DNA of 64,000 bases, taken from contig VWZW01000469.1 of assembly GCA_013397115.1 (NCBI GenBank), positions 142,231 to 206,230 of the forward strand, read 5' to 3'. The notes below the pieces were generated by a model. That model saw only the letters and a list, made by a program, of their open reading frames with translations, was not told where the DNA came from and did no database searches. Position 1 is the first letter of the stretch; every line of letters starts with the position of its first letter. A program made the translations under genes and the position numbers. Of this stretch, positions 24,350 to 34,259 are shown piece after piece. This DNA comes from Edolisoma coerulescens (taxonomy: Eukaryota > Chordata > Aves > Passeriformes > Campephagidae).

Positions 24350-25959
24350 GGTCTTAAACTTCAGTAATCACAGGCAGGCCCAGCCTGCTGGGAAACCCAA
24401 TCTGGGCCGGGGCCAGAGCGGGGCAGTGCCAGGCGTGGGGCTCGTGCCTGTGAGTGTTTGAGGGGTTCTGCTGCATCTCTGAGGGACCTGCTGCTGGTCT
24501 GACTCCATGGACAGTTGTTTTATGAGTGGCTTGTGCAGAGCTGGGGCTGTGCTGGCAGGTTTGTGCTGCTCAGAGGGACTGGGGGGCTGTAGGTGGAACA
24601 CGAGGGCCCTGGGCAGTGCTGGAGGCTGTCACACCCCCGTGGGGTCAGCAGCTCTGCCCAGCACCCCCCGCTGCTGCCCAGAGCTCCCCTCCTCTCCCTC
24701 CTCACTTGCTGCTCTCTCTGCACCACCAGTGCCCCCCAGCACCCCCTCCACCTTTGGGGCACCTCCCTGGGACAGGGACAGGGGACAGGGGCACCCGGCA
24801 GTGGTGCAGAGAAACCCTGGGCAGGCTGAGACAGCAGGGGAATTACAAATGCTGCTCCACGATGGCCCCACAGTTCAGCTGTGGGTGGCAGTGGGTCAGG
24901 AAAGAGCAACCAAACCTTCTGCGGGCACCAGGGTGGTGGCAGGAGGGTGACCTCAGACATTAACCCTGAAGATGCCTCCCCAGGGTCAGTGCCACGCACA
25001 CCCCGATGCGCAGCTGCGGGCACAGCCCTGCGGCGGGGGGACAGCCTCGGCCTGGGGTGGCAGCGGTGCCGGTGCCTTCTGGCAAGGCTGCTCCCCTCCG
25101 TGGGACGTGGCACCCCTCCCTGTGCCCGGGGCAGGGCCCCCTGCCGTGGGTGGGTGCTGGGCTGGTGCCTCCGGGCCAGGGCACGGGCAGGGGGACGTGG
25201 CCACTGCTCGGCCCGTCCGGGCCCTTCCTCCCTCTGGGGCTTTCCTGGGGCTGTGCAGGGAAACTGAGCCAGGACGGGGGGAAGGGAGGCAGGTGCAGCC
25301 CAGGGCAGAAAGGAAACTGGAATGAGAGGTTGCTCACCTGAAAGAGAGCTGGGTTTGGGCTGTAAAACATATTCTACTCAAATTCGACTTTCTTTCAGTG
25401 AGAGAACCCGTGTGTCTCCCTAGGACAGGTTTCGTAGCAAGCCAAAATCAAACTCAGCTCACAGAGTACTTTATTCTTTCTAAAATATCTGGGGAGAAAA
25501 CTGGAATTTGAGCTGCTTTCCACAGGTAACAAAGCCCAAGTTCTGTTGAAACTGATTTGAAAACTTACCTTGAATGCAATGGGACTGAGACTCAGCTCCC
25601 ACCAGCAGAATTCCTGGTTTCCAGGGGCTTTGCCACCCCAAACCCCCTGAGACACCTGAGCAGGACTCAGCATTCGGGGGACACAGGGAACGTGGGGACC
25701 AGATGATTTGGTTTTCTCCCTAAACCATCTGCACACACAGCACAGAGGCTGCTCTGGAGAACATTTTGTGTTTAAGTTTGGTGAGTCCATTTATTAATTT
25801 TATTTGCAAGCTGTGGGCTGGAGGAGAGCACAAGGCTGGGTTTCACTGGCAAGGGCCATTGGTGCCCGAGCCCTTCAGCTGTGTCCTGCCCTGGCAAGGC
25901 TGGAGGAAACTTCCCAGCCCCTTCCCCTCCCCAGGCCCTCCCCACCACTGCGAGTACAG

Positions 25960-26960
25960 ACTTGGCTTTCAGAGTACTTTATGCATAAGGCCCCATGTGT
26001 ATCATGGTACAAAATAATTGTCCAGTCTTATGGATAGTTTATGCCCCAACGGGGTTTTGTAGATTAATAGTAAAAGAACAAAAAAAAAAAAAAGAAAAAG
26101 CACTTTTAAATTATTTATATTATAAAAAGACATTCTTTATTTTTCTTGGCATTGATGTCACTTAGCTAAAAAATCCGTTTATAAATAGGATATTGCAGAT
26201 TTTAAACTATAGCTATGCTAAGCAAACACGAATTCAGAGTTCCACAGAGAAAATTACCGAGGTGAAGCAGGAGGGTGGCAGGGCCCAGCTGGCTCCACGG
26301 GTGGGCGTTGGAGTCGAGGGAGAGGATGTCCCTTTGTTGTCCCCTCTGGCCGTCCCCAGCCGGGGTGGCAGGACCGGACCCCCCGGGCCTTTGGGGTTGT
26401 GCAGAGGTGCTGCCAGTGCAATATTTCCCAGCCCACACGGGATGCAGAGGGGGTTTGGTGCCGTTGGGATCTCTCGGGGCCTTGCTTACGTTACATTTTC
26501 GGACCTCATTCAGCACTAAATGACTTCGCCGAGGCTGAGTCAGTCTGTTGCACATTGATGTAGATTAAGTGGCACCCACTGAATTACCTCTCGACTTTCC
26601 AACGTGGTTCACTTGTACATAAGTGTAATGTCAAACTGTTTACAGGTTCTTTTGTGCGTAATTGTGGAAAAAAAAAAAAGTTTTAACTACAAATTTAAAG
26701 GAATCGATTTTACTGGAAGGTGTTTAAAAAAATGAATGTGCTTAATACAGTATAGACATCCTTGCTAATGGTCTCACCTGAATGCATGTATCCGTGTTGT
26801 CAGTCCCACCAGTGAGGTTATTGGCAATATTCTGCAGTCTGTGAATAGCAAATATGCATAAACTACTGTGACTCTGACAAATATAACTCGGTAACTGTTT
26901 CTACTGTGGTATGTGAAAAAAATCCTGTAGCTTTTAGCCTGCTGTATTTCCCTGGTGCAA
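25960..26960 (+). other. AT-rich mid 3'UTR block with A-tracts
   Basis: Two AT-rich single-copy patches (25970-26260 and 26540-26960) flank a GC-rich segment. They hold A-runs at about 26080-26094 and 26669-26680, ATTTA-like motifs (aattatttatatt) and tgtacataagtg. This texture is typical of conserved avian 3'UTR or non-coding sequence. There is no CR1 insertion and no coding signal. Confidence 0.5.
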
Positions 26961-27149
26961 AGAGCACCAGGAAAGAGAGATCTGGGAGAAATGAAGTCAC
27001 AGCTGTGACCTGAGCGGGGCTGTTCGTGCCACGGCCCCGCCGGGTGGCTGCGGTACAAGTGCTAAAAATGCCATTTTCAGGGGCTGCCAGGTGGGAAGGG
27101 AAGGTGCTGCTGCTGCCTCCTGCTCGGCATCGCTGCTGGAGCAGAGCCG

Positions 27150-27196
27150 GCCTCGGGCTGGGGCTGGGGCTGGNGGGCTGGGGCTGGGGCAGGCAG
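27150..27196 (+). repeat. GGGGCT repeat with an internal N
   Basis: About 45 bases of (GGGGCT)n interrupted by an N at 27174, with near-identical repeat on either side. This G-rich tract could form a G-quadruplex in RNA or DNA. The N probably marks an unresolved copy number. Confidence 0.8.
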
Positions 27197-27199
27197 AGC

Positions 27200-29000
27200 C
27201 CCAGGCAGGGCTGGGACCCTGCGTGGGGGCAGCGCTGGGGGCTCACAGCCACAGCCAGCTTGTGTTTGCCATTCCAGTGCAGCAGTGCACACACTGGGAG
27301 AGCACAGGCCAGAATAAATGAGGAGGTTTCCTTCAGCTGTCACACACACACAGAAATGCATCCATGGACACATCCAGGCTTTCTTGCTCACGGGGATTTA
27401 ACATTGGCTCATGTAACCACTTCCCTCCCTGCTGGCTGGGCCTTGTTCTCCCTTGAAAGTGGTGGGGTTTTCTCCAGTTTATTTCTGGGTTTGTTATTAT
27501 TTTTAATTTGCAGTACTTGGCTGTGGGTGAGAGGAAGCCCTTCCCAGTGGCCCCTTCCTGGGAGAAGGTGAAAGCTCCATCTCTGCAGCATTTGCCCCAC
27601 GTGGTGCTCCCTCACGGCCAGGATTTGGATGTTGCAGGGCCTGCACAAGAGGAAGGCCGAGGTTTGGGAGCTGTGTCTCCTCAGTGGTGAGGGGGACGCT
27701 CCCCGAGCTCCCCTGTGGCACCAGCCCGGTGCTGGCAGCGCCACCAGCCAGGTGACACCAGGATTCCCATCCTGGGGATCTCAGGGACACTGGGAAGCCC
27801 CTGCAGAGGGGCTCTGTGTCCCTGAAGTGCCCTCCCAGCTCTGGGATGAGCTTCTCCCCATTAACTGCCCCTCGTCTGGAGCCCAGGGGCTGGGGGACAG
27901 TGCAGGGTGAGCTGAGGAGACCCTTCTGCTGCTGCTTCTGGGCAAACCCGGGGCTTGGAGCCCGGTTCCCTCTGCCTGGGCTCGGTCTCAGGCTCCAGCT
28001 CTCCACCCAGTCAGGTCCCACGGGAGGAGAGCACACGGGAGCTGCTGTGGTCCCTGGTGTGGTGACAGCTCTTCTCCCCACCAGGACACTCAGTCCTGAG
28101 CAGGGCCTGGCCTCTGTGGCTGCCTACTCACATTCCAGAGCAGGAGGCTGAATTTGGTTATGCTGAGCACTTCTGAGCACTGTCTTGTCTGCTTTTCATG
28201 TCAGGGCAGATGGGAAAGAGCAGTGGGTGTTGGGGTAGAACACCTGCACAGTAATTACTGAGGATGTGATTACCTCCGGCACGCAGCACTGGGTGATGTG
28301 CATGGGAAGTAGGAGAGATTCCCTTCGATACCAGGTGATACCAGAAAATGATTTTAATCTGCCTTACAACTATATAATTAAGAGATCTTATATATAGAAA
28401 TATATATATATATCTATCTCCCCATATGTGTATTTCTTGTCCCTGCTGGAGCTGCAGGTTCTGGCTGGGGCAGGGGGGCAGCAGCGGGGCTGGGCTGGGC
28501 CGGCTGCTGCCGCCAGGGTCAGGGCTGGGAAGAGCGAACTCAAAGCTTGTCCAAAGCCTTTGCAGAGGAGAGGCCCCCCCTCCCCAGGGGTAGCCCCTGC
28601 CCCCCAAAATGCTGAGCTGTCCCAGCACCGGATCCGGGGACGAGGTGTGGCTGGGAGGGCTGTGGTCAGTGCGTGTCCCCCGTGTGCCCCCCGAGCGGGC
28701 AGGAGGGCGGTGACCCTGCAGGTCATCGTGGGCTTGCCAAGGTGGGACTGAATTGTCCCCTGCCCCAACCCCGGGCACAGGAGGGGTGCCCGGGGCAGGA
28801 GGTGCCCCAGCCTGTCCCGAGGCAGGGCAAGGAGCGAAGCTGCTGCAGGGAGAGGGGCCAGGGCTCGGCTCGGGGAGGGCAGGGGACGCTCGCTGCCCAC
28901 GCCGCGGTTCTTCCAGTGCCGGGAGCTGGAGCTGCCCCGGCCCCGCTCCTGTGCCCAGGGGCCTGGAGGGAGAACTCTGTAAATACAGCAGGTTAAAAAC
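27200..29000 (+). other. GC-rich stretch before the candidate poly(A) site
   Basis: Single-copy sequence, GC-rich at 27540-28150 and 28430-28980, with an AT-rich interval at 28300-28420 that includes a TA run (28398-28412). An AATAAA occurs at 27314. No exon or repeat family is recognised. Confidence 0.45.
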
Positions 29001-29070
29001 TGGCACAGTATCAGCAGGTCTGTATTTAATGCAGATGTTTCCCATGTTTTGTAGTATTGTTTTATTGATA

Positions 29071-29076
29071 AATAAA
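29071..29076 (+). promoter_or_regulatory. KCTD16: Candidate distal polyadenylation signal of KCTD16
   Basis: An exact AATAAA lies in a typical context. TGTA motifs (CFIm-type upstream elements) occur at 28978, 29021 and 29050. A T-rich stretch (gtattgttttattg) directly precedes the hexamer, an A-rich cleavage zone lies about 15-25 bases downstream, and TG-containing sequence (tttggcgtcatctgtgtcag) follows. The first TGTA is part of TGTAAATA, a Pumilio-type site. This is the best-formed poly(A) context after the stop codon. Confidence 0.6.
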
Positions 29077-30628
29077 AATCAACCAAAGACAAAAAAGGCC
29101 TTTGGCGTCATCTGTGTCAGCTGGGCCGAGCGGCCGTGGGCACCCATTTGTAGGGACTGTCCCTGGCACGGGGGGCTGCAGGGCCCCCAGCCTGTCCCAG
29201 CCCCGGGAATCCTCCCAGACAGAGACCATGGCCCCTGGAAATGGGGGGATGAGCAAACACCCCTGAGCTCCCTGTGGAGAGGAGCCCTGGGCTTGTCACT
29301 GTCCCCGGGTGTGCCCTGCACTGCCCCAGCCCTGGGTGTGACACCGAGTCAGCCAGCAGGGCTGTGATGACACAAATATCACTAACGGCTCCAAAATGAT
29401 CCCAAAATGCTCAGGATTTTTAATGCACAGCAAGAAAAGCAAAACTTGCAGTAATTAAACTGCATCTTAATGAGCTGCCTCCCAAAGAAAAGCTTGAGAA
29501 AAATGGGTTCATCAGAGACTCGTTAAAAAAATCACTAAAACCATTAATACTATAAACATCCTCTCCATGGCATAAATTTTGCATCTTTCCAGATGTATTT
29601 TTGTTATTATGCCCATTTCATGGGAGGAGAAAACGAGGCACAGCTCTTTGGATTATTTTGTCCCAGGGATGCCAGCGAGCAGCAGCCAGGAGGTACAAAA
29701 ACCACCTCCTCTTACCAAATTCCTGGGCAGCTGTGCCTGTGCCACACCAGGCTGCCACAGCTAAACCCTTTAGCAAGTTTTATTTGGTCTTTACCAGAGC
29801 AAAACATTCCTGATTTTGGGACTTAGTGCTGACTGAAGGGGGAGGTGATGTCTGTGATCCTGTGAGTGGCCACTTGCCCATGAAATAGAGCTGCAAGAGC
29901 AGAAAGGATTGGGACAGACTCTGCTTGGGGTTTAACCCCCTGAACTGCCTGGGAAGGGTTTGCAGAAGCTTTCCAGCTCCAGGCAGTGCTGGGCTGTCAG
30001 AAGTCCTCAGCACCCGGCAGTGGAGATGGGTTGGAGCAGCTGGAGCTGCCGAGCTGTGGAGCAGAACGAGACGGGGCCGTTCCTGCCTTCGCTCCCCATC
30101 CCAGAGCTCGGCTGCAGCCCCCAGACCCGGGAGGTGACAGCCCTGGGGCTCCCAGCCCCGTGTGCTGGGACAGGGCAGGGCAGGGCTGAGCTCTGGGAGC
30201 AGAAGGGAGAGGATGTTGGACAACCCTCGGAGAGCCCCTGTCCCCCCCAGCCGTGCTCCAGCGCCCCTGGCAGCCGGGGGCAAAGGGACCCTGTCACCCC
30301 CTGCGCCCGCTGGGGCTGTTGCAGTCCTCTGCCCCCGCTTCCCTCCTCATGGGCTGGTCCAAATGCAGATAAAGCTCCAGCAGTGGCAGGAAAAGGGCTC
30401 CCCATCTGTGCTGATGGCACCAGCGATGCCCTTGGCTGAACCTCCAGCAGAAATCCAGAGTTTCCTTCCTTTCTGTTCAGTCCCAGACATTCCCCTCAAG
30501 CTCCATCCTGCTCTGGCCCAGCCCCTCTCCTGGACACCTGGAAGCCAAAGTGTGAGTTCTGCTTTCTCTGTGCTCTTGCCTCTGCTATTGAAGCTGTTAT
30601 TAAGCTACCCTAATTATTTTTAAAATCC

Positions 30629-30634
30629 AATAAA
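30629..30634 (+). promoter_or_regulatory. Possible alternative distal polyadenylation signal
   Basis: AATAAA at 30629 follows a T-rich run (attatttttaaaatcc) and is followed by tagtatgtgc and ataatgtgttggg, which would serve as GT-rich downstream elements. It lies 1.55 kb past the favoured end. It could extend the KCTD16 3'UTR or be a chance hexamer in AT-rich DNA. Confidence 0.3.
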
Positions 30635-30766
30635 GACATCTAGTATGTGCAATTTTAACATAATGTGTTGGGAATAGTAGTTTAGTGCTATTACCAGTGC
30701 TGAAATCAATGGCTCTACTCATGTAGCTGTGAGCTTTTATTTTCCTCATTAGCCCAAAAGAACAAG

Positions 30767-30801
30767 TCTGTATCTGTATCTGTGTCTGTATCTGTAGCTA
30801 T
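30767..30801 (+). repeat. TCTGTA hexanucleotide microsatellite
   Basis: About six imperfect TCTGTA/TCTGTG units (tctgtatctgtatctgtgtc), grading into tagctatatcatt. Confidence 0.85.
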
Positions 30802-31587
30802 ATCATTATTAATATTAAATACAATAATATAAACTTTAATAATACAAAATATCAGTAATTATTCATTAGAACCATTACACCTGACCCCTTCTCCTGCCCA
30901 GCATAAGTCCAAGGGCACTGGAGAGGCCAGACCCCGGGAATTCCACCCCACCACTGATCTGTGCCCTGAAAGAGGAGCATGGATATTCCCTTTGGATCTG
31001 CCTGATGGGAATACAAATGTTATTCTGCTTTTTATAAATGCCCTAACACGGTATTTAAGTTCTTTCTGAAAGGACAAAGGAGGTGAGCTTTCTTCTCCAG
31101 GCAGAGCAGATTCCCATCCTGCAGCTGTATTTTAGCACGATTGTGAGTAATCGCCTCCTCCAGGTTAAACCTGCAAAGATGTCCCAAATCATGGATTTAA
31201 ATGATAGCAAAAAAATTCCCTGAACTCCTTAAACTTAATGATGATCTTCATTTTCATTTGCCACATATTCCTCTCCCGTAATAGCCATGTGCTAAATCTT
31301 CATGAGATTTTTTATCGTTTCACTGAAGGAATATTTGCATAATTATTAGCGCATAATCTGCTTTAATGGGCCCACTGATTTTACCGGTACAGATAAATGT
31401 GTGTGGCGTCAGATTTCGGCATATAAAGGCCTGGGCAGTCTTGGGAAGTGCTGTGTCTGCTGGAGAGAGGAGTGCCCGGGGGTGTGCAGGCTCCCAGGGG
31501 ACGATGTGCCCTGGCCGGGTGACGCCAGCCCCAGGGGGCTCAGGGCGGGGGCAGCGAGAGGGAAACGGGGGCTGCTGCTGCCCCTCC

Positions 31588-31800
31588 TGTGCCACAGAAC
31601 CACCAAACCCCAGCCTGGTCTGAGGGGAAGGGACCTTAAAGCCCACCCAGTGCCACCCCTGCCATGGCAGGGACACCTCCCACTGTCCCAGGCTGCTCCA
31701 AGCCCCAATGTCCAGCCTGGCCTTGGGCACTGCCAGGGATCCAGGGGCAGCCCCAGCTGCTCTGGGCACCCTGTGCCAGGGCCTGCCCACCCTCACCGGG
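31588..31800 (-). mobile_element. CR1 3' end fragment (type B), antisense
   Basis: gggaccttaaagcccaccca, gtgccacccctgccatggca, gggacacctcccactgtccc and gccttgggcactgccaggga form the reverse complement of the type B 3' end. It is oppositely oriented to the copy at 33603, about 1.8 kb away. Confidence 0.9.
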
Positions 31801-32755
31801 ACATGACCCCTGAAATCCCTGCCCCAGACTCTGCTCAGAGCTCGGCCTGGGGCCTGAGGAGGAGCTGACAGAAGTTCTGGGCTCAGCACTTTGGGTCCTG
31901 AGCGGGGTCTGGCCTCCTGCTCACTCCCGATTTGGAAACTCCCCCGTGGATTGACGTGGAAATGTATAAAAAGGATCTCTTGAAGTAAGAGGAGTGAGGT
32001 GTGGGGAGGGTGTGATGACAGCAGCTATATAAGGAGGCAGCACAGAATTCTTGAGGGAAAGCATCAAACTTCTGTTATTTTCCAACCAGATCATACCCTC
32101 GCTATGAAATGTCATTTCTAGAATTTTTTTAGACTGTTTTAATAGATACTGATAAATGTTCTTCTCCTCAGGGCTTGTCAGGAGCAGACGTGATTGATAC
32201 TATCTTCAGAAGGAGACAAAAGTGTTCTGTGCAGGATCTGCCACCGTGGCAGATCTCAAAAACAATGGTCTGAACTGAGCCGTTCAGAACACGTTTAAAA
32301 TATTTTAAATTTTTATGACAGCAATTTGGTTTTGAATCCTGCCTCCTTAGGAAAGCCGTAGTAAAGACCTTTTCTAAATCTGGGAAAATAATAAGAAAAG
32401 AAAAGCATCTCAAAATCTGTGGGCAACAGCCCAGCCTGAGTACAGTCTGGGGCGAGCTGCATTTTCTGCATTGTTTTTGAAAGTGCCAATATTCAATTGA
32501 TATTAGTTAATAAAATATTAACATGTTTTAATGGAGAGATTCTGCAGGCCTGAGCCTGGAGGCTGGGAGTAGCTCTGCTCTCCCAGATCCCAGCTCAAGC
32601 CCAAAATTAAGCTCTTAATGCCCTAATAAGGCAGAGAGTTGAGTGTACAATGACCTGTTCTTTACCTGATATATTAAATTAACTTTCCTTATGTATTTTC
32701 AGATGGAAGTTAAATATTTTCACATAGTTCTAGACTGCAAAAGACCATCAAAAGG
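31801..32755. other. Intergenic segment between CR1 and the duplication
   Basis: AT-rich single-copy sequence at 31940-32530 and 32600-32755. No gene. Confidence 0.45.
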
Positions 32756-32881
32756 GATTAGATGAGATTTTTTTCTCTATTAAATGAGAAATCCAGCACC
32801 ATTTGGCAGCTGCAGTGGAGCCCACCCCGCACCTGCTCACTGCCCTCCTCTCCTCTCCTCTCCTCTCCTCTCCCGTGAAAT
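32756..32881 (+). repeat. Duplicated segment, copy 1
   Basis: 126 bases starting gattagatgagatttttttc and ending tctcccgtgaaat. It contains five extra TCTCC units after gccctcc. It is repeated after the N at 32882. Confidence 0.95.
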
Positions 32882-32882
32882 N

Positions 32883-32993
32883 GATTAGATGAGATTTTTT
32901 TCTCTATTAAATGAGAAATCCAGCACCATTTGGCAGCTGCAGTGGAGCCCACCCCGCACCTGCTCACTGCCCTCCTCTCCTCTCCCGTGAAAT
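32883..32993 (+). repeat. Duplicated segment, copy 2
   Basis: 111 bases, identical to copy 1 except for two instead of five extra TCTCC units (exactly 15 bases shorter). The single N between the copies suggests that two haplotypes or two read-supported lengths were joined in the assembly. Confidence 0.95.
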
Positions 32994-33602
32994 TCCCACT
33001 GACATCCACCAGGATCCCTTCCCTGCTGGGCAGAGGCCACAGGAATAAGGAGCCTCCTGTGTTTGTCACACCCCTCGTGCTGCCCCAGGGATTTCAGCTT
33101 TGCAGGCACTGGGCAGGGGCACAGATTTGTTCCTCCATAAAAGCTGAACAAAACCCCGTAGTTGTTCTCCTGTTATCCCGGCAACAGCAGGAGGAGTCTG
33201 AGATTTTTGTTTTCTGTAAACAGCACCTGTCAAAACACCATGACCGAGGGTCGCTGTCGTGTCCCCGAACGGGGCATCCTGTGACCCCCAGCCCCCGCAG
33301 CAGCTTCGATGGTTCTTCATTTCCATCGCTCGGCTGAGCAGCCCCGGGGCACTGACTGCTCCTGCAGCCTTGGACCCCTGACAGCCCCTGTGCTCCGGGC
33401 ATTTGGCCCTTGGAGCAGAGATGTGACTCCTCTCTCTGACACAGGCTCGTGTTTTACATCCCCAAAATGAAGATTTAAAGGTCATGTAGGACCCTGAGGC
33501 TTTGTTTGGCCTCATCTGCAGGGGCCAATAAAGTGCCTCATCAAATAATTTTGAGGGGACCGACAAGAGAGTGGGAGAGGGACTGGGGACAGGGGTTGGA
33601 GG

Positions 33603-33875
33603 GACAGGACAGAGGGAATGGCTCCCACTGCCAGAGGGCAGGGATGGATGGGATATTGGGGAGGAATTCCTGGCTGGGAGGGTGGGCAGGCCCTGGCACA
33701 GGGTGCCCAGAGCAGCTGTGGCTGCCCCTGGATCCCTGGCAGTGCCCAAGGCCAGGCTGGACATTGGGGCTGGGAGCAGCCTGGGACAGTGGAAGGTGTC
33801 CCTGCCCATGGCAGGGGTGGCACTGGGTGGGCTTTAGGGTCCTTCCAGCCCAAACCATTCTGGTATTCTGTGATT
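33603..33875 (+). mobile_element. CR1 3' end fragment (type B)
   Basis: Contains gggtgggcaggccctggcac, agggtgcccagagcagctgt, gatccctggcagtgcccaag, ggtgtccctgcccatggcag, ccagcccaaaccattctggt and the tail attctgtgat. It shares its full length, including the left part (gagggcagggatggatggga), with the copy at 54178. Confidence 0.9.
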
Positions 33876-34259
33876 TTGGCATCCAGCTGTGCTCGGTGCA
33901 CCTGAGGGCAGCTGGGTTCCTTTGCTGGGACTGGGGCAGGACTTCAAGCAAAGTTCTTTGTGTGGAGGAGAAAAATCCCCCCTCCAAAAGGGAGGCTGAC
34001 GTGCAAAACCTTGGCTGCTGAGGGCTCTGTCTGCCTGTGAGACCAGCCCCGGAGCAGAACGGGATCCTGAGGGAAGCTCTGAAGCTCGGGAGTGTCCATG
34101 GGACTCCCCTCCACCATCGGGTGTGGAAAATTCAGCCCTTTTGTCTCTTTGACAGACAAATGATCAGCGTCCTCCTTTGTAAGGGATGCAGCTGGAAGAG
34201 ATTAGGAAATAACTTCTGGATAAATAGATTTATTGGTGCAATTTGGTTTTACATGGCCA

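Larger units (their letters stand above)
22300..25960 (+). other. GC-rich non-coding stretch within the candidate 3'UTR
   Basis: Mostly GC-rich single-copy sequence with many CTGGG and CCCAG words. It contains a short TA run at 23211-23226 and a G-run region (22990-23035) able to form a G-quadruplex. The open frames are the stop-poor frames expected at this composition. No gene is recognised. Confidence 0.5.
21763..29095 (+). other. KCTD16: Candidate long 3'UTR of KCTD16
   Basis: From the stop codon onward the DNA lacks CR1 insertions for more than 7 kb, unlike both flanks. It has AT-rich single-copy patches at 21763-22260, 25970-26260 and 26540-26960 that look like 3'UTR sequence, with GC-rich stretches between them. 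A strong AATAAA with upstream TGTA motifs sits at 29071. Long 3'UTRs are common for brain-expressed genes. Intermediate AATAAA hexamers at 24344 and 27314 could give shorter forms. The extent is inferred, since no transcript evidence is visible. Confidence 0.55.
29100..31587. other. Downstream flank of KCTD16, no gene seen
   Basis: GC-rich at 29100-29340 and 29980-30380. AT-rich single-copy blocks at 29380-29620, 30590-30880 and 31080-31400. An alternative poly(A) signal (30629) and the TCTGTA microsatellite are listed separately. Confidence 0.45.

Noticed and set aside
28158..29092. Minus-strand frames of 234-295 codons overlapping the candidate poly(A) site
   Set aside because: They fall in GC-rich 3'UTR sequence and end in TA-repeat-derived residues. 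No homology is recognised.
33066..33809. 247-codon minus-strand frame
   Set aside because: Half of it is antisense CR1. The rest has no known domain.
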